Under the pieces are notes generated by a model. That model saw only the letters and a program-made list of their open reading frames with translations. It searched no databases and was not told where the DNA came from. DNA of 64,000 nt, from contig NW_003314269.1 of NCBI RefSeq assembly GCF_000143415.4, forward strand, positions 2,845,060 through 2,909,059, given 5' to 3'. The position numbers were made by a program, and so were the translations under genes. The DNA comes from Selaginella moellendorffii. Its lineage: Eukaryota > Streptophyta > Lycopodiopsida > Selaginellales > Selaginellaceae. Shown piece by piece: positions 9,843 through 19,858 of the stretch (its first letter is position 1; each line of letters opens with the position of its first letter).

Positions 9843-11649
9843 TCAAAAGAGATGGTTGAGGAAGAGGACCAGCCATGCGGTCATCGTAAACACGGCGCAT
9901 ATGTGCTCCCAGAACAAAACTGCCGATATTTCTTTCTCTCCATGGCCCTGAATGCTTGCCACGGTTCCTGGTAAAAGCGAGTCGCATAAGAGACTGGATA
10001 GAATTTTAGCACTGACTTACCAGCTAGAATCGACGATGGCATCGAGTGTTGCAAGAGAAGAACGAAGCGGAAGAGTTTGTTCTGAGCGGGGATGAGGCTC
10101 AGTCGATCTGCCCCCTCCACGACAAGTAATCCGATCGCTGGCATGACTAGAAGCCTCACAACCGTGATCGTAACGGTTGTTTTCATGCCAAGGCTGGACG
10201 CTCCCGGGCCTGCCATCGCACACCAGCAGTTAGGAAAAGGACACAGGGTCTTAAAGATTAGAATGTGTGTACCTTTAGCAAGGCTTGCACCGAGGACGAG
10301 CATCATGCAAGGCACCATCGCCGACCTGTGTGGCATTTAGACGTGGCGTTTAGATTCAACTGAACGAGCGTTATTTAGAAGCGTACCCCGTTATGTTCAA
10401 GGCGTCAGACAGAAAAAACAGCGCTCCATCGTCATCCAAGAAGAGGTACTTCAAAAATGGTATTGCTCCTACGACAAGGGCCAGGATCTAAAGACACCTC
10501 GCGACTTTGAGAAAGCACGATGGAAGAAAAGCATACTTACTGAAGCGTTTATCGCTGGCTGCATGACACTCCTGAGAGTTGCTAGGAACTTCCTCAAAAG
10601 TGCATGCTGCAAAGAAACGTCACTCGTCAGTGCGTGTTTGACAGAGGATAAAAGACTCTTGAACCTTGTTATGTGCGGGATCCTTCCACTCATCTTCTGC
10701 ATACGCGGTAAGCTGCGGGTAGTCTTTCACCACAGGAACCTCGAGGGGATTCACAACTGCGGTCTGGCCGTTGATTTTTATCACCAGAGGCTCCGTCAAG
10801 TCACATTCTTGAATGGCGGTGGTGTCACCTTTCGGAGGTCTCAGCATGCGCATCACGAACGTATATGCTATCACCGCTCCAACCTGCACGCGTTTGCTCA
10901 GAAAGCGAAGCAAATAAAGATATGAAAACAACTTATTACCCATTGACCAAACGATATGTAGGCCACGGATTGCGCATTGCACGTCGCGGGGTCGCCAAAA
11001 GGATTCTCGTCGTCACGACACACGGCTCCAAGCAGCACAAGAGGGATGTTCCCGATATTCCCTGGCAAAAGTCACAAAGAGAAGTTAGAAAGAGTCACTT
11101 ACGAGAGGTTAGATTATGCATAAACTCGAGTGAAGCTAGCAAGTATAACGCACCAACACCGATCATAACAATCGTCAGATTGAAAAACTCTCGAGGAGGT
11201 TTGATGATGACAGCCACAAGCCATCCAAGCGCGCAGCCAAGAATTGTAGCGAGCAAAACATTCACTGGAATGAACCACCTACATCACAGGATCACCACAT
11301 CAGCATCGATCAAACATTAAGAAACTACAATCTTCAGACCGACCATTCGAGCATTTTCTGCAACGTCACTGCCGATCCAAGCTTCGTGAAGATTAAGCAA
11401 GGTAGAAACAGAGTAAAAACAAGCTACATTAAGAACAAAGCAAAGTGTTAAGCACGGCGAGAGCACGACAGAAAGGGACACACAAAATTTTTCGCGCACC
11501 TTGCTCAGTTGCTTCCTGGTGTTCGCCGTGAGGATATTGATCCGCGGTGACGCCATAATCGCTCCCAGCGCGCACATTACAAGGACCTTGGCGATCGGCA
11601 TGAGCGAGAAATCCAGGAGCCGCGTTATCGGCTCGTTCTGCTGCTCCAT
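9843..11649 (-). CDS. PILS: PIN-LIKES (PILS) auxin carrier family protein, ten exons
   Basis: Ten minus-strand exons join in frame to 409 residues: 11649-11500, 11423-11344, 11278-11154, 11061-10940, 10883-10665, 10606-10541, 10487-10387, 10325-10273, 10209-10021 and 9967-9843. All introns are GT-AG and 53-92 bp. PILS proteins are endoplasmic-reticulum auxin carriers that set nuclear auxin availability. Family marks are the N-terminal helix VLVMCALGAIMASPRINIL, WFIPVNVLLATILGCALGW, GNIGNIPLVLLGAVC followed by NPFGD, an acidic central loop, and the second helix bundle with VPCMMLVLGASLAKG and FVLLLQHSMPSS. The length fits the family (about 390-430). An upstream in-frame Met at 11694 could add 15 residues; 11649 was chosen because family N-termini are short. 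Confidence 0.9.
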
Positions 11650-12369
11650 GCCCGCACGGAGCGCTCGAAGCACTGCGAATCCGGCTCCTACCATGGCCGA
11701 AGCAAGGGAAAGACGACGATGACGAAAATATTCCAAGAAAATCAGAACGCCATCGCGGAGAACAAGAAGAGAGTAGAATCGCAAGCGCGATTCCAGAGAA
11801 GAAGACGATCGATCGACTTTTGCGCGGGCAATGCGCAAAAATCGGGACAACGGAGAGCGCACGATTCTTCTCCCCCCCGATTAAGCAGGGGTCCCTCTAT
11901 AATAGACCTAAATCCGCGAGTTCTTAGAGCCGGAGAGTAAAATATTCGTTTGCCCTTGTGACGTGTCAGGTAATTCACCATATAACACCGCCAAACACTA
12001 CTTTATTTACGTGGTGGTCCAAAGCGGACAATAGGGATCAAACCAGGTGTCAACTCTTTGCTGGTCTCCTTTACACGTATACCGGTTGTTGGATCGATTC
12101 TCATCCCCCACATTTGACCGGTCCACAATAGGCAAGGGTATATCCCAGATGCCTTTAAGAAAGAAGTTTCTCCAGAAAACTTCAAATGCAAATCCATCCA
12201 TGTAACTCTTTAGGCAGAAAGTCCATTTTGTTCTATACAAACGCTGCGTTTCTCCTCAAATCTCTTCCTCTCGTCAGCGAAACCACCACTCTCTGATCGA
12301 ATTTACAGTGCCTGATATGATCTTGGCCGGGACGAACGAGCTCACAACTCCGATGATGTCCGTGTCGTT
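11650..12369. other. PILS upstream region and SBH 3' flank
   Basis: The region 11650-11950 is the presumed leader and promoter of PILS on the minus strand. The rest is the 3' flank of the sphingoid hydroxylase gene. An open frame continues upstream of the PILS Met to 11862 but lacks family similarity. Confidence 0.4.
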
Positions 12370-13477
12370 CTATTCCTTGAGCTTGAGCGGTCTGGCCTCG
12401 AATCCCCCCTCGGCTCTCTCCTCCAGATTAAACGGCATATGAGTCCCCAGGATCTTATCCCACATCACGAAGAAAGGCTGCGAGAAGTTATACTTGGTGC
12501 CGAAGAGCTGGTGGTGGATGTCGTGGTAAGCAGCGTTGTTCCGGAAGATGGTGTGGAAGGGATTCCCCGGGATCATGATCCCGCAGTGATCATCCACCGT
12601 CTTGATCGTCGCGAACGAGAAGAAGAAGACCGCTGTTCGTGGTGTCATACCCGAGGCGAGAAACGAGAGCGCGCCCCCGACCGTGTCGAGCAAGAGGCCC
12701 TCGAGAGGATGGTTGTAGAGGGCGCCGAAAGCGTAAGGCACGACGAGCCGGTGGTGGTGAGAGTGGACGTGACGGTAGAGGAACTTGTTGACGTGCATCA
12801 GGCGGTGGACAAAGTACTGCCAAGTATCCATCACCAGCATCGCAACCACGAACTGGAAGAGTTGCATCGCCAGCGGTGGCTGGACGGGATTTTTCTCGTC
12901 GCTCGGCTTCTGAGATGTGATCTGCAAAGAATAAGGTTGAGTGTTAGAACTATCGGAGGAATAAAAATCAAACTTTGCAGCACCAGATCAAGGACAAGAA
13001 GGTAACCGAGCTTTCAAGAGTTTGAAATAAAGCAAAAAACTCCATCCAACTCGCTAAATCTACCGAGAAACTCCACCACACTATCTAACTAGCGGAAGTT
13101 TTAACCAAAAATAAATAAATAATTTGGACAGGAAAAAAAAATCGTTCGGAAAAACAGTGCTTTCACGAAACGAAACACTAACGAGAATGGCCAGGAATTT
13201 GACAACGAACGCTACCTCACATTTTCCACAAAAGAGATAGAGATCTCACCGAGAAGAGCAAAATCGCCATAGACGCTTGAATTCCCTGCTGGAGCAGCAC
13301 GCCTTTGATGACTGTCGGCATAGTCACCAGATTTCTGCTACTTTCCTTGCGTGAGTGAAGCCTCAAGTGATCCAGCGGAGGCAGCAAGTGGTAAAAACCG
13401 GCATAAACCCAGTAGACCACCAACGGCAGCACCGTTCCCATCAATTCATCGCTTGCATAGCCTTCCCAGAACACCAT
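12370..13477 (-). CDS. SBH: Sphinganine C4-monooxygenase (sphingoid base hydroxylase)
   Basis: Two exons (13477-13250 and 12921-12370) with a 328-bp GT-AG intron give 259 residues, essentially the length of Arabidopsis SBH1. The enzyme is an ER-membrane di-iron hydroxylase that converts dihydrosphingosine to phytosphingosine. Exon 1 has the N-terminal membrane segment (ELMGTVLPLVVYWVYAGFYH). Exon 2 has the fatty-acid hydroxylase histidine boxes: HRLMH at 115-119, HVHSHHH at 127-133 and YHDIHHQ later. Strongly conserved stretches include FGALYNHPLEGLLLDTVGGA and KYNFSQPFFVMWDKILGTHM. The start at 13477 (MVFWEGYASDEL) was preferred to an upstream in-frame Met at 13528 because family proteins start just before ..DELLGT. 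Confidence 0.94.
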
Positions 13478-14202
13478 TCTTGCTGAAAATCCTTGAAATT
13501 CGTCACAAATCCTATGCCCTGCTCCCAAATTCTAAAAGCCCCGCTCTAGGCGCTGTTCATCGATTCGCGATATCCGTGCTCGCGGATCACCCAAGAACAC
13601 ACCTAGCATTGCCTGCCTGCGGGTCGCATCGATCTTATAGGGTAAAATCGCAGGCTCTCAGCTCCAATACCACGCGCATCCTTCTCCCCACAGCGAAGAA
13701 CCCTAGAGGCGGTCAAGAAAGAGAGGTTAAACCAGCTTATTTAGATTGTCTGTTTAACTACCGCAACACCCAACAAGTCCAAGGCTCGAAGCCGGCGAGC
13801 GTTACGCCCATCCGTCGATTCCCGTTCCTTTGGTGCTGTGTCCCTAGGGTTTCTTTCTCTCTTCTTCTTGCATCGCCCGCTCGCCCATAGCTAGGGCTCG
13901 CCGATCTCTCCTCTCCCCCACCGCATCCTGGCGCGACCGATCTCCTCGCCTTGTCGCGGCGCGAATTGGCGCGATGCAGCAGCATTTCGACCGCGGTATG
14001 CCGGCCGTATGATCGTCACTCTTCCTTGTTCGTTCCGGGCATTCTTGGGGGGCTACATTTGTCCCACAGCGTGTTGAATCCCCGCTCGGCAAATTTTGGA
14101 AGCATCACGAATCCAAATCCAGAGCAAGCAACAAAGCTGGTTTTTATATTCGAGAATTTCTTCTTTACTGGGAGCTGGATCCATCGTTGAGAGAAAAGAG
14201 AG
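13478..14202. promoter_or_regulatory. Divergent promoter region between SBH and the MAP kinase
   Basis: About 800 bases separate the SBH start (minus) and the MAPK start (plus). It contains telo-box-like motifs (GAACCCTAG near 13699 and CTAGGGTTT at about 13844) and presumably both leaders. No convincing coding frame. Confidence 0.4.
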
Positions 14203-14274
14203 ATGCTGGAATCCACTCGGGCAGCGGCATTAGCGAGCAGAATGGACTCTCCTCCCCGAGCTTGTAAGTGTTAA
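14203..14274 (+). other. Upstream open reading frame in the MAPK leader
   Basis: ATG at 14203 opens a 23-codon frame that ends with TAA at 14272-14274, eight bases before the kinase Met at 14282. If the leader is unspliced here it could reduce kinase translation. A GTAAGTG at its end could instead be a 5' UTR splice donor, which would remove the stop. Confidence 0.45.
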
Positions 14275-14281
14275 ATTCCCC

Positions 14282-15451
14282 ATGGCTCAAAAGGTAGATC
14301 CTCCCGGTGGCATCGCTCATCCCGGCAAGCACTACTACATGCTCTGGCGCAGCTTGTTCGAGATAGATCAGAGGTATGCGCCGATCAAGCCGATTGGCAA
14401 GGGAGCTTACGGCGTTGTGTGCTCGGCCACAAACTCCGAGTCTGGCGAGAAGGTGGCGATCAAAAAGATTACCAACGCGTTCGAGAACACCACGGACGCG
14501 CGGAGGACTCTGCGAGAGATCCGGCTTCTCCGCCATCTTTACCACGAGAACATAATTGGGATCAAGGACATCATGAAGCCGGTGGGAAGATCGTCATTCA
14601 ACGATGTCTATCTCGTCTACGAGCTCATGGACACGGATCTACACCAGATCATCAGATCCTCGCAGGCATTGACGGATGATCACTGCCAATACTTCATCTA
14701 TCAGGTACGTAGCTAGCAAAAAAGCTCCTTTTGTTTCAAAGTGCTAAGAGCTCGTTTCAAGCAGCTGCTACGAGGACTCAAGTATGTCCACTCGGCTAAT
14801 GTTCTTCACCGGGATCTCAAGCCCAGCAATCTCCTCCTGAACGCGAGCTGCGATCTCAAGATCTGTGACTTCGGCCTGGCGAGAACTGGCAGTGACAAGG
14901 GCCAGTTCATGACCGAGTACGTTGTCACGCGGTGGTACCGAGCTCCGGAGCTCCTGCTCTCGTGCGAAGAGTACACGAGCGCGATCGATATGTGGTCAGT
15001 GGGCTGCATCTTTGCGGAGCTGCTGGGCCGGAAGCCAATCTTCCCGGGCAAGGACTACATCCACCAGCTCAAGCTCATCATCAACACGATTGGATCGCCC
15101 GAGGAGGACGACCTGCAGTTCATCCTGAGCAACAAGGCCAGGAGCTACATCCGCTCGCTGCCGTTTGCTCCAAAGATCCCGCTGGAGCGCCTCTATCCGA
15201 GAGCCAATCCACTGGCGCTCAACCTCATCGACCAGATGCTCGTGTTTGATCCGAAGAAGCGGCTCACGGTCACAGACGCGCTGGAGCATCCGTATCTCTC
15301 GATGCTCCACGACGCGGCGCTGGAGCCATCGGCATCCGCGGCGTTCGAGTTTGATTTCGAGGATGAGGAGCTCCGAGAGGACGCGCTAAGAGAGAAAGTA
15401 TGGAACGAGATGTGTTACTACCACCCAGAGGCTACCAATGAGTATAGCTAA
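14282..15451 (+). CDS. Mitogen-activated protein kinase, plant group C (TEY)
   Basis: Two exons (14282-14704 and 14765-15451; 60-bp GT-AG intron) encode 369 residues, the usual size of group C plant MAPKs. In order: N-terminal VDPPGGI and [13 protein letters not shown], the glycine loop [12 protein letters not shown] (38-49), AIKK (Lys61), catalytic HRDLKPSN (156-163), DFGLA, and the activation loop with Thr191-Glu192-Tyr193, the target of an upstream MAPKK. The C-terminus, [20 protein letters not shown], resembles Arabidopsis MPK1/2/7/14 rather than groups A, B or D. A cytosolic and nuclear signalling kinase is expected. A short upstream frame precedes the start. Confidence 0.95.
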
Positions 15452-15598
15452 AAGAACAAAGAGAAATAGAAAACATCAAGAACTTCCAGGTCTCAAGAAC
15501 CCTAACCGTTGTCCGACGTGGTGTGACAGCGCGGAGTGACCATGCTGACGTGGATTGGATAGCATTAGGGTTTCTTGTTATTTATCTTCTCTTGATCG
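15452..15598 (+). promoter_or_regulatory. Telo-box promoter upstream of the RRM gene
   Basis: Only 147 bases separate the MAPK stop from the RRM start. TTAGGGTTT at 15565-15573, 26 bases before the ATG, is a telo-box, common near transcription starts of plant housekeeping genes. Confidence 0.5.
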
Positions 15599-16876
15599 AT
15601 GGTGGAGGAGCTCGATTTCGATGTGGAGATCGGCAGCGCGGGCATTGGCGATGGCGGCGACGAGGATTTCGATGAGGAGTACGAGGATCTCTACGACGAT
15701 GTAAATGTAGGGTTCTTTCCCCAGGAAGCGGCTGCTCCTCCAGCTCGTCCAGCGCCATCGCCAGTAGCGGCAGCGCCAGGGAAGGGATCTGGTGAGCTCT
15801 ACCCCAGGGACGAGCAGGACAGCACGACAGCGCCGGCTAGGGTTAATGCGGCGCCAGAGAGTTTCAGCAAGGATGAAGATCCTCCCATTGCCACTGGCGA
15901 GAGCGCTGCTCCAGCAGCTCCTATCGATTCTTCGCCAGGGATTCTCGCTCGGCCGCCACCGCAGCAGCAGCAGTTCGTGGATGCGAATGCGAAGGCGGGG
16001 ATTTTCATCTCGGAGCTTCACTGGTGGACGACAGACGCCGATCTGGAGGCCGCGCTGGCGGATTTCGGGCGGCACAAGGGGCTGAAATTCTCCGAGGAGA
16101 GAGCCAGTGGCAAATCCAAGGGCTACTGCCAGGTTGAGTTCTACGATCCACTCGCGGCCCAGCAATGCAAGGAGCAGCTCAATGGCAGGATTTTCAATGG
16201 GCGCCCTTGCGTCGTCCAGTACGCCACGCCCCAAGTCCTCAAGCAAGTAAACGCGAAGAGCCAGAGCCAGAGCCAGCCATCGCAAGCAGCGCAAGCTCCA
16301 CAGCAAGGCCAGGCCGGGAAGAAAAATAGCGGCGGTGGCGGGGGTGGTGGCGGCGGTGGTAGAGGACGAGGACGCGGCCGTGGTGGTGGTGGTAACAATG
16401 GACAACTTCCGCTAGGAGGAATGGGGCTGTTTGGGGATCCGGGCTTTGTTCCTCCGATGAGACCGGGCATTTTCGGGATGGGATTCATGCCGCGGGGTCC
16501 TGCGTATCCGATGCACTACCCGGGCGTGCCGCCACCTCACGTAAATCCAGCGTTCTTCGGACGGGGCGGAGCAAACGGGCACGCGATCGCGAATGCTGGA
16601 GGGTGGAGTAGCGGCGGATGGGAGGAGAGCGAGCGGGGCGGCGGTGGCGGGTATGGTTTCGAGGACGAGGATGGCCGAGGTAGCGGCAAAGAAACCGGCA
16701 AAGCTTCGCGGGATCACAAGGATGGAAAGGATTTGGATCGCGAGAAAGAGAGGCAGCAACACAGGGACAGTAGAGATCGGGATCACAACGCTAACAAGCC
16801 CAGCAGCCATAGCTACAAATCGAGAGAGAAAGGAGAGGATTATAGCGACGAGTATAGCAAGAGGCGGCGCCACTGA
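15599..16876 (+). CDS. RRM protein similar to CPSF6/CFIm68
   Basis: Single-exon gene of 425 codons. An acidic N-terminus (EEYEDLYDDV) is followed by a Pro/Ala-rich stretch and one RRM (about 134-210). RNP2 is IFISEL (135-140), RNP1 is KSKGYCQVEF (172-181), and HWWTTDADLE is characteristic of the CPSF6-like cleavage-factor Im subfamily in plants. After the RRM come a Gln/Ser stretch, a Gly/Arg run (about 245-270), a Gly/Pro/Met-rich region and a charged Arg/Asp/Glu/Lys tail ending SKRRRH, like the RS-type tail of CFIm68. The likely role is nuclear mRNA 3'-end processing and poly(A) site choice. It starts tightly after the MAPK gene and ends 117 bases before the mTERF start. Confidence 0.85.
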   Translation: MVEELDFDVEIGSAGIGDGGDEDFDEEYEDLYDDVNVGFFPQEAAAPPARPAPSPVAAAPGKGSGELYPRDEQDSTTAPARVNAAPESFSKDEDPPIATGESAAPAAPIDSSPGILARPPPQQQQFVDANAKAGIFISELHWWTTDADLEAALADFGRHKGLKFSEERASGKSKGYCQVEFYDPLAAQQCKEQLNGRIFNGRPCVVQYATPQVLKQVNAKSQSQSQPSQAAQAPQQGQAGKKNSGGGGGGGGGGRGRGRGRGGGGNNGQLPLGGMGLFGDPGFVPPMRPGIFGMGFMPRGPAYPMHYPGVPPPHVNPAFFGRGGANGHAIANAGGWSSGGWEESERGGGGGYGFEDEDGRGSGKETGKASRDHKDGKDLDREKERQQHRDSRDRDHNANKPSSHSYKSREKGEDYSDEYSKRRRH

Positions 16877-16993
16877 CAATGCTTTGCGAAGATCATCTAT
16901 GGTGATCGATACTACTACTAATTTTTTCGTTTGGCCTTTCGTATGACGTGAGTAGGTTATAAACCCTAAATCCTCGCATATTTTCAATGTGCC
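16877..16993 (+). promoter_or_regulatory. Compact promoter of the mTERF gene with telo-box
   Basis: The 117-base spacer contains AAACCCTAA at 16961-16969, 25 bases before the ATG. No room remains for a long 3' UTR plus promoter, so signals probably overlap. Confidence 0.45.
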
Positions 16994-19134
16994 ATGGCGG
17001 TCCCTCGCCTCCTCGACACTTGTTGCGCGGCCATATCCAATGGCGTCTTCCAGCGCTCGTTCTTCCGTCGATCGAGAGGGATAGCGGCTTGTTCGTTTCG
17101 ATCCAGGTATTCCTTGGCAGCTGCTGCTGCTGCTGCCGCGGCGCCGAAATCCAAGAAGCAGCGCAATGTCCCGACGCTGCTGGAGATCGAGGCGCTGGCG
17201 GTGGAGGAATCGCAATCGCCGCGGCTGGAGAGGGGCCAGGTCGTGAATGCGCTGCTGTCGCTGCTGGAGCGCCATGGGATTCCTTCACGGTACGCTTTCG
17301 AAGTTCTCAGGGAGGCCGACGAGATTATCAGCGCCTTGCAAGAGGAGCAAGAAGATGCTACATTTTCCGATACGCACGATCCGCGCAGCAATCTTTCTTC
17401 CCAGGCACCGAGAGCTGCCGAGAGCGGCGTCTCGACAGTGCTGGCCCGTGCCGAAGAGAAGAATTTCTCCAAGCTGGTTTCCTACTTCCACAAGCTCGGG
17501 ATCAAAGCCTCGGATGTGTCAAAGGTGATGCCGTTCGTTCTAGAGTCGGGCGTAGAGCCAGTGGACACAATGGTGGAGTTTCTCCAAGGCGTTGGTGTCA
17601 AGTACAACTCCTTGGCTAGAGTGATCGTGGCGTGGCCCAAGATTTTCCACCATCACCCCAACGATCTAGCTCCCGCTGTCGTGGTACTCAACCGGCTCGG
17701 TTTCACGTCCATGAGCCTCTCGAGTTTGGTGGCGAGAGCTCCACTGCTGCTCTCGAGAAGCGCGGATGATCTCACTCAGTGTGTCACGTACATGGCGAGC
17801 ATTGGCTTGTCTCGCAGAGACACGGAAAGGCTTGTCAACCGGTATCCATCGGTTCTCATGGATGGGGAAAAGCTGAAAAGCCTGGTAACTTATCTGGAAA
17901 GCATTGGAGTTCGGCAAACCAGCATCGGACGGATCATCTCCAGAAAGCTTTCTCTTCTCGAGACGGACGCTCAGGGTCTGGCTCCCTTGGTAGATTTTCT
18001 AAAGAGCACCAACGCCACCGCCGACGACATCAATAAGATTCTCTATCTGTATCCAGGACTTCTGGGATACAGTCCTGAGGTGAGAAGCTCTGCCATTTTC
18101 TCTAGTAATCACCCTGAGCTTGATTTGCAGGCCCTTCGCCGAGTAGTGTCTTTTCTCGAGAATCTGGGCGTGCCACCATTGCTGATGGGAAAACTGCTTA
18201 GAAGACACCCGCGACTGCTGGCGATCAAGCATGACATGCAGGAGAGAGTTGAGTTTCTCTTCAGCTTGGGCCTAGTGCGCAAGGACCTTGGCAAAGTGAG
18301 TATAGTTTCTTTAAAGTATCTGTGCTGTTGAAAGTATTGCAGGTTTTGTTTAAAGCTCCGCAGCTGATGACTCTTCACATCAAGGACAACATGATACCGA
18401 CCGTGCGCTTCCTTGCGAGTCTCGGTGTTGATGTCGTCAGGGTCTGTGCAGTCATTCGTTCACGTTTCCATCTACCTAACGGATTTTCAACTTTCGCAAG
18501 GTTATGCGGTCCAAGCCAATGGTTCTGGGCTTGAACGTGGAAACCAAGATCCGTCCGAACCTCAAGTTCATACAAAATCTAGGCATTGACTCGGAAAGCA
18601 TCGGCAAGTAAGCAGCACTTTGCCGGGCCCTTGCTTGACTTCTGAATAACTTCCCTCTCGTGATGACAAGGGTGCTCAGCCTCATTTGCTGACTTTGAGC
18701 ATCGACAAGAAACTACAGCCAACTGTGTGCTTCTTCCTGGATTTCAAAGGCAAGTGTTACAACAAAATCTCTTCGTTCTTTATTTGTGTGGTCCTGCATG
18801 CAGGAAGGAAATTTCCGACATGGTGAAAAGATTGCCATCGCTCCTGGGCTTCAGCATCGCGACGCTTCTGGTTCCCAAGTACGAGTTTTTCATGAAAGCC
18901 ATGCATCGGCCTCAGCGCGAGCTCGTTCATTTCCCTCAGTTCTTCAGCTACAGCCTCAACAAGAGGCTCATACGCCGGTTCGAGCGCCTGGGGAAACACT
19001 TTCACGAACAAGGTCTGAGTAGCGTGTATAGCTGTAGTGACTTGGTTTTCGAGGAGAGGTTCGCAGAATTTTTGGAAAAGTCCAAGTCGCCCGAGAGCAA
19101 CACCAGGGATTGTAAGCAGCAAGGAGCCATGTGA
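16994..19134 (+). CDS. mTERF-domain organellar protein, possible frameshift in exon 5
   Basis: Mitochondrial transcription termination factor family; plant members act on plastid or mitochondrial transcripts. The N-terminus is Arg/Ser/Ala-rich and looks like an organelle transit peptide. Exons read 16994-18079, 18131-18295, 18343-18441, 18501-18607, exon 5 to 18753, and 18804-19134. Each mTERF repeat shows the pattern (P).LL....E.L...V.FL...G, e.g. VNRYPSVLMDGEKLKSLVTY and MVKRLPSLLGFSIATLLVPK. The C-terminus (FPQFFSYSLNKRLIRRFERL) is typical. Exon 5 is a problem: PHLLTLSIDKKLQPTVCFFL is clearly coded (about 18679-18740) but no canonical acceptor keeps it in frame with exon 4. An acceptor at 18699 restores the frame (613 residues) but deletes half a repeat. 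The start is the first Met. Confidence 0.85.
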
Positions 19135-19858
19135 AGCTTTGCGAGCGGGCACACGCCATCAACGTCAAGGTCCAAGCACAGCATCTTCAATCCTCGTTTA
19201 TTACGCTCTCATTCAAACGCTGACATTTGTTTTCGCTTGCATTTGTCTAATGCTTTCTTCCAGGGCCCGTGGCAGGAAATTAAGACAGCTTTGCGTTGTT
19301 GCTGTCGTCGCCGGCCCTTGCTGCTGTCAGGGAACATGAAACGGATCTTCGAGCCACTGCTGTTAAAGTCGGCAGCTACAGCGTTGCTGTTGCTGCTCGG
19401 AGCCAGAGTAGCCAGGATCGATGATCTTATTTTAGCGGCGAGTGAATTATATAGAGTTTACAACAGCAACAGGTACACTATATTTCTTCGCTCTTCTCCT
19501 TAGCCGCTCACTGACTGACCCGTTTTCTTTTCCTGATTTCAACTCTCAACCAGGTGTCCGATCCATTGACTGCCGACATGTGTCACACAGCAACCTGTAG
19601 CAAAAAACCGGATCGAGCCATTTAACTTCGACGGATTACTTTTTCGGACAGACTCAAGCCTCCCTCAGAGCTAGCAGCCAGGCACAGCACCATATACAGG
19701 GAAAGCATCCACAGCCCAGTGCGCAGCAGCAGCAACTCCTGCTAGAGATAATATCGAGATACTATTAAGGCGCCGACAAAGCCTTGCCCGAGATGTTGGA
19801 GAGTCCGACAACGACACCACCGAAGAAGAACAGTGGCCCGAAATTCCGGGCGTCGGCT
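19135..19858. other. 3' flanks between mTERF and DELLA
   Basis: Two convergent genes end here. Short frames at 19237-19503 have no recognisable similarity. Probably untranslated sequence. Confidence 0.4.

Noticed and set aside
16412-17275. 287-codon minus-strand frame over the RRM and mTERF genes
   Set aside because: Spans two genuine genes and their spacer; composition is that of an antisense shadow.
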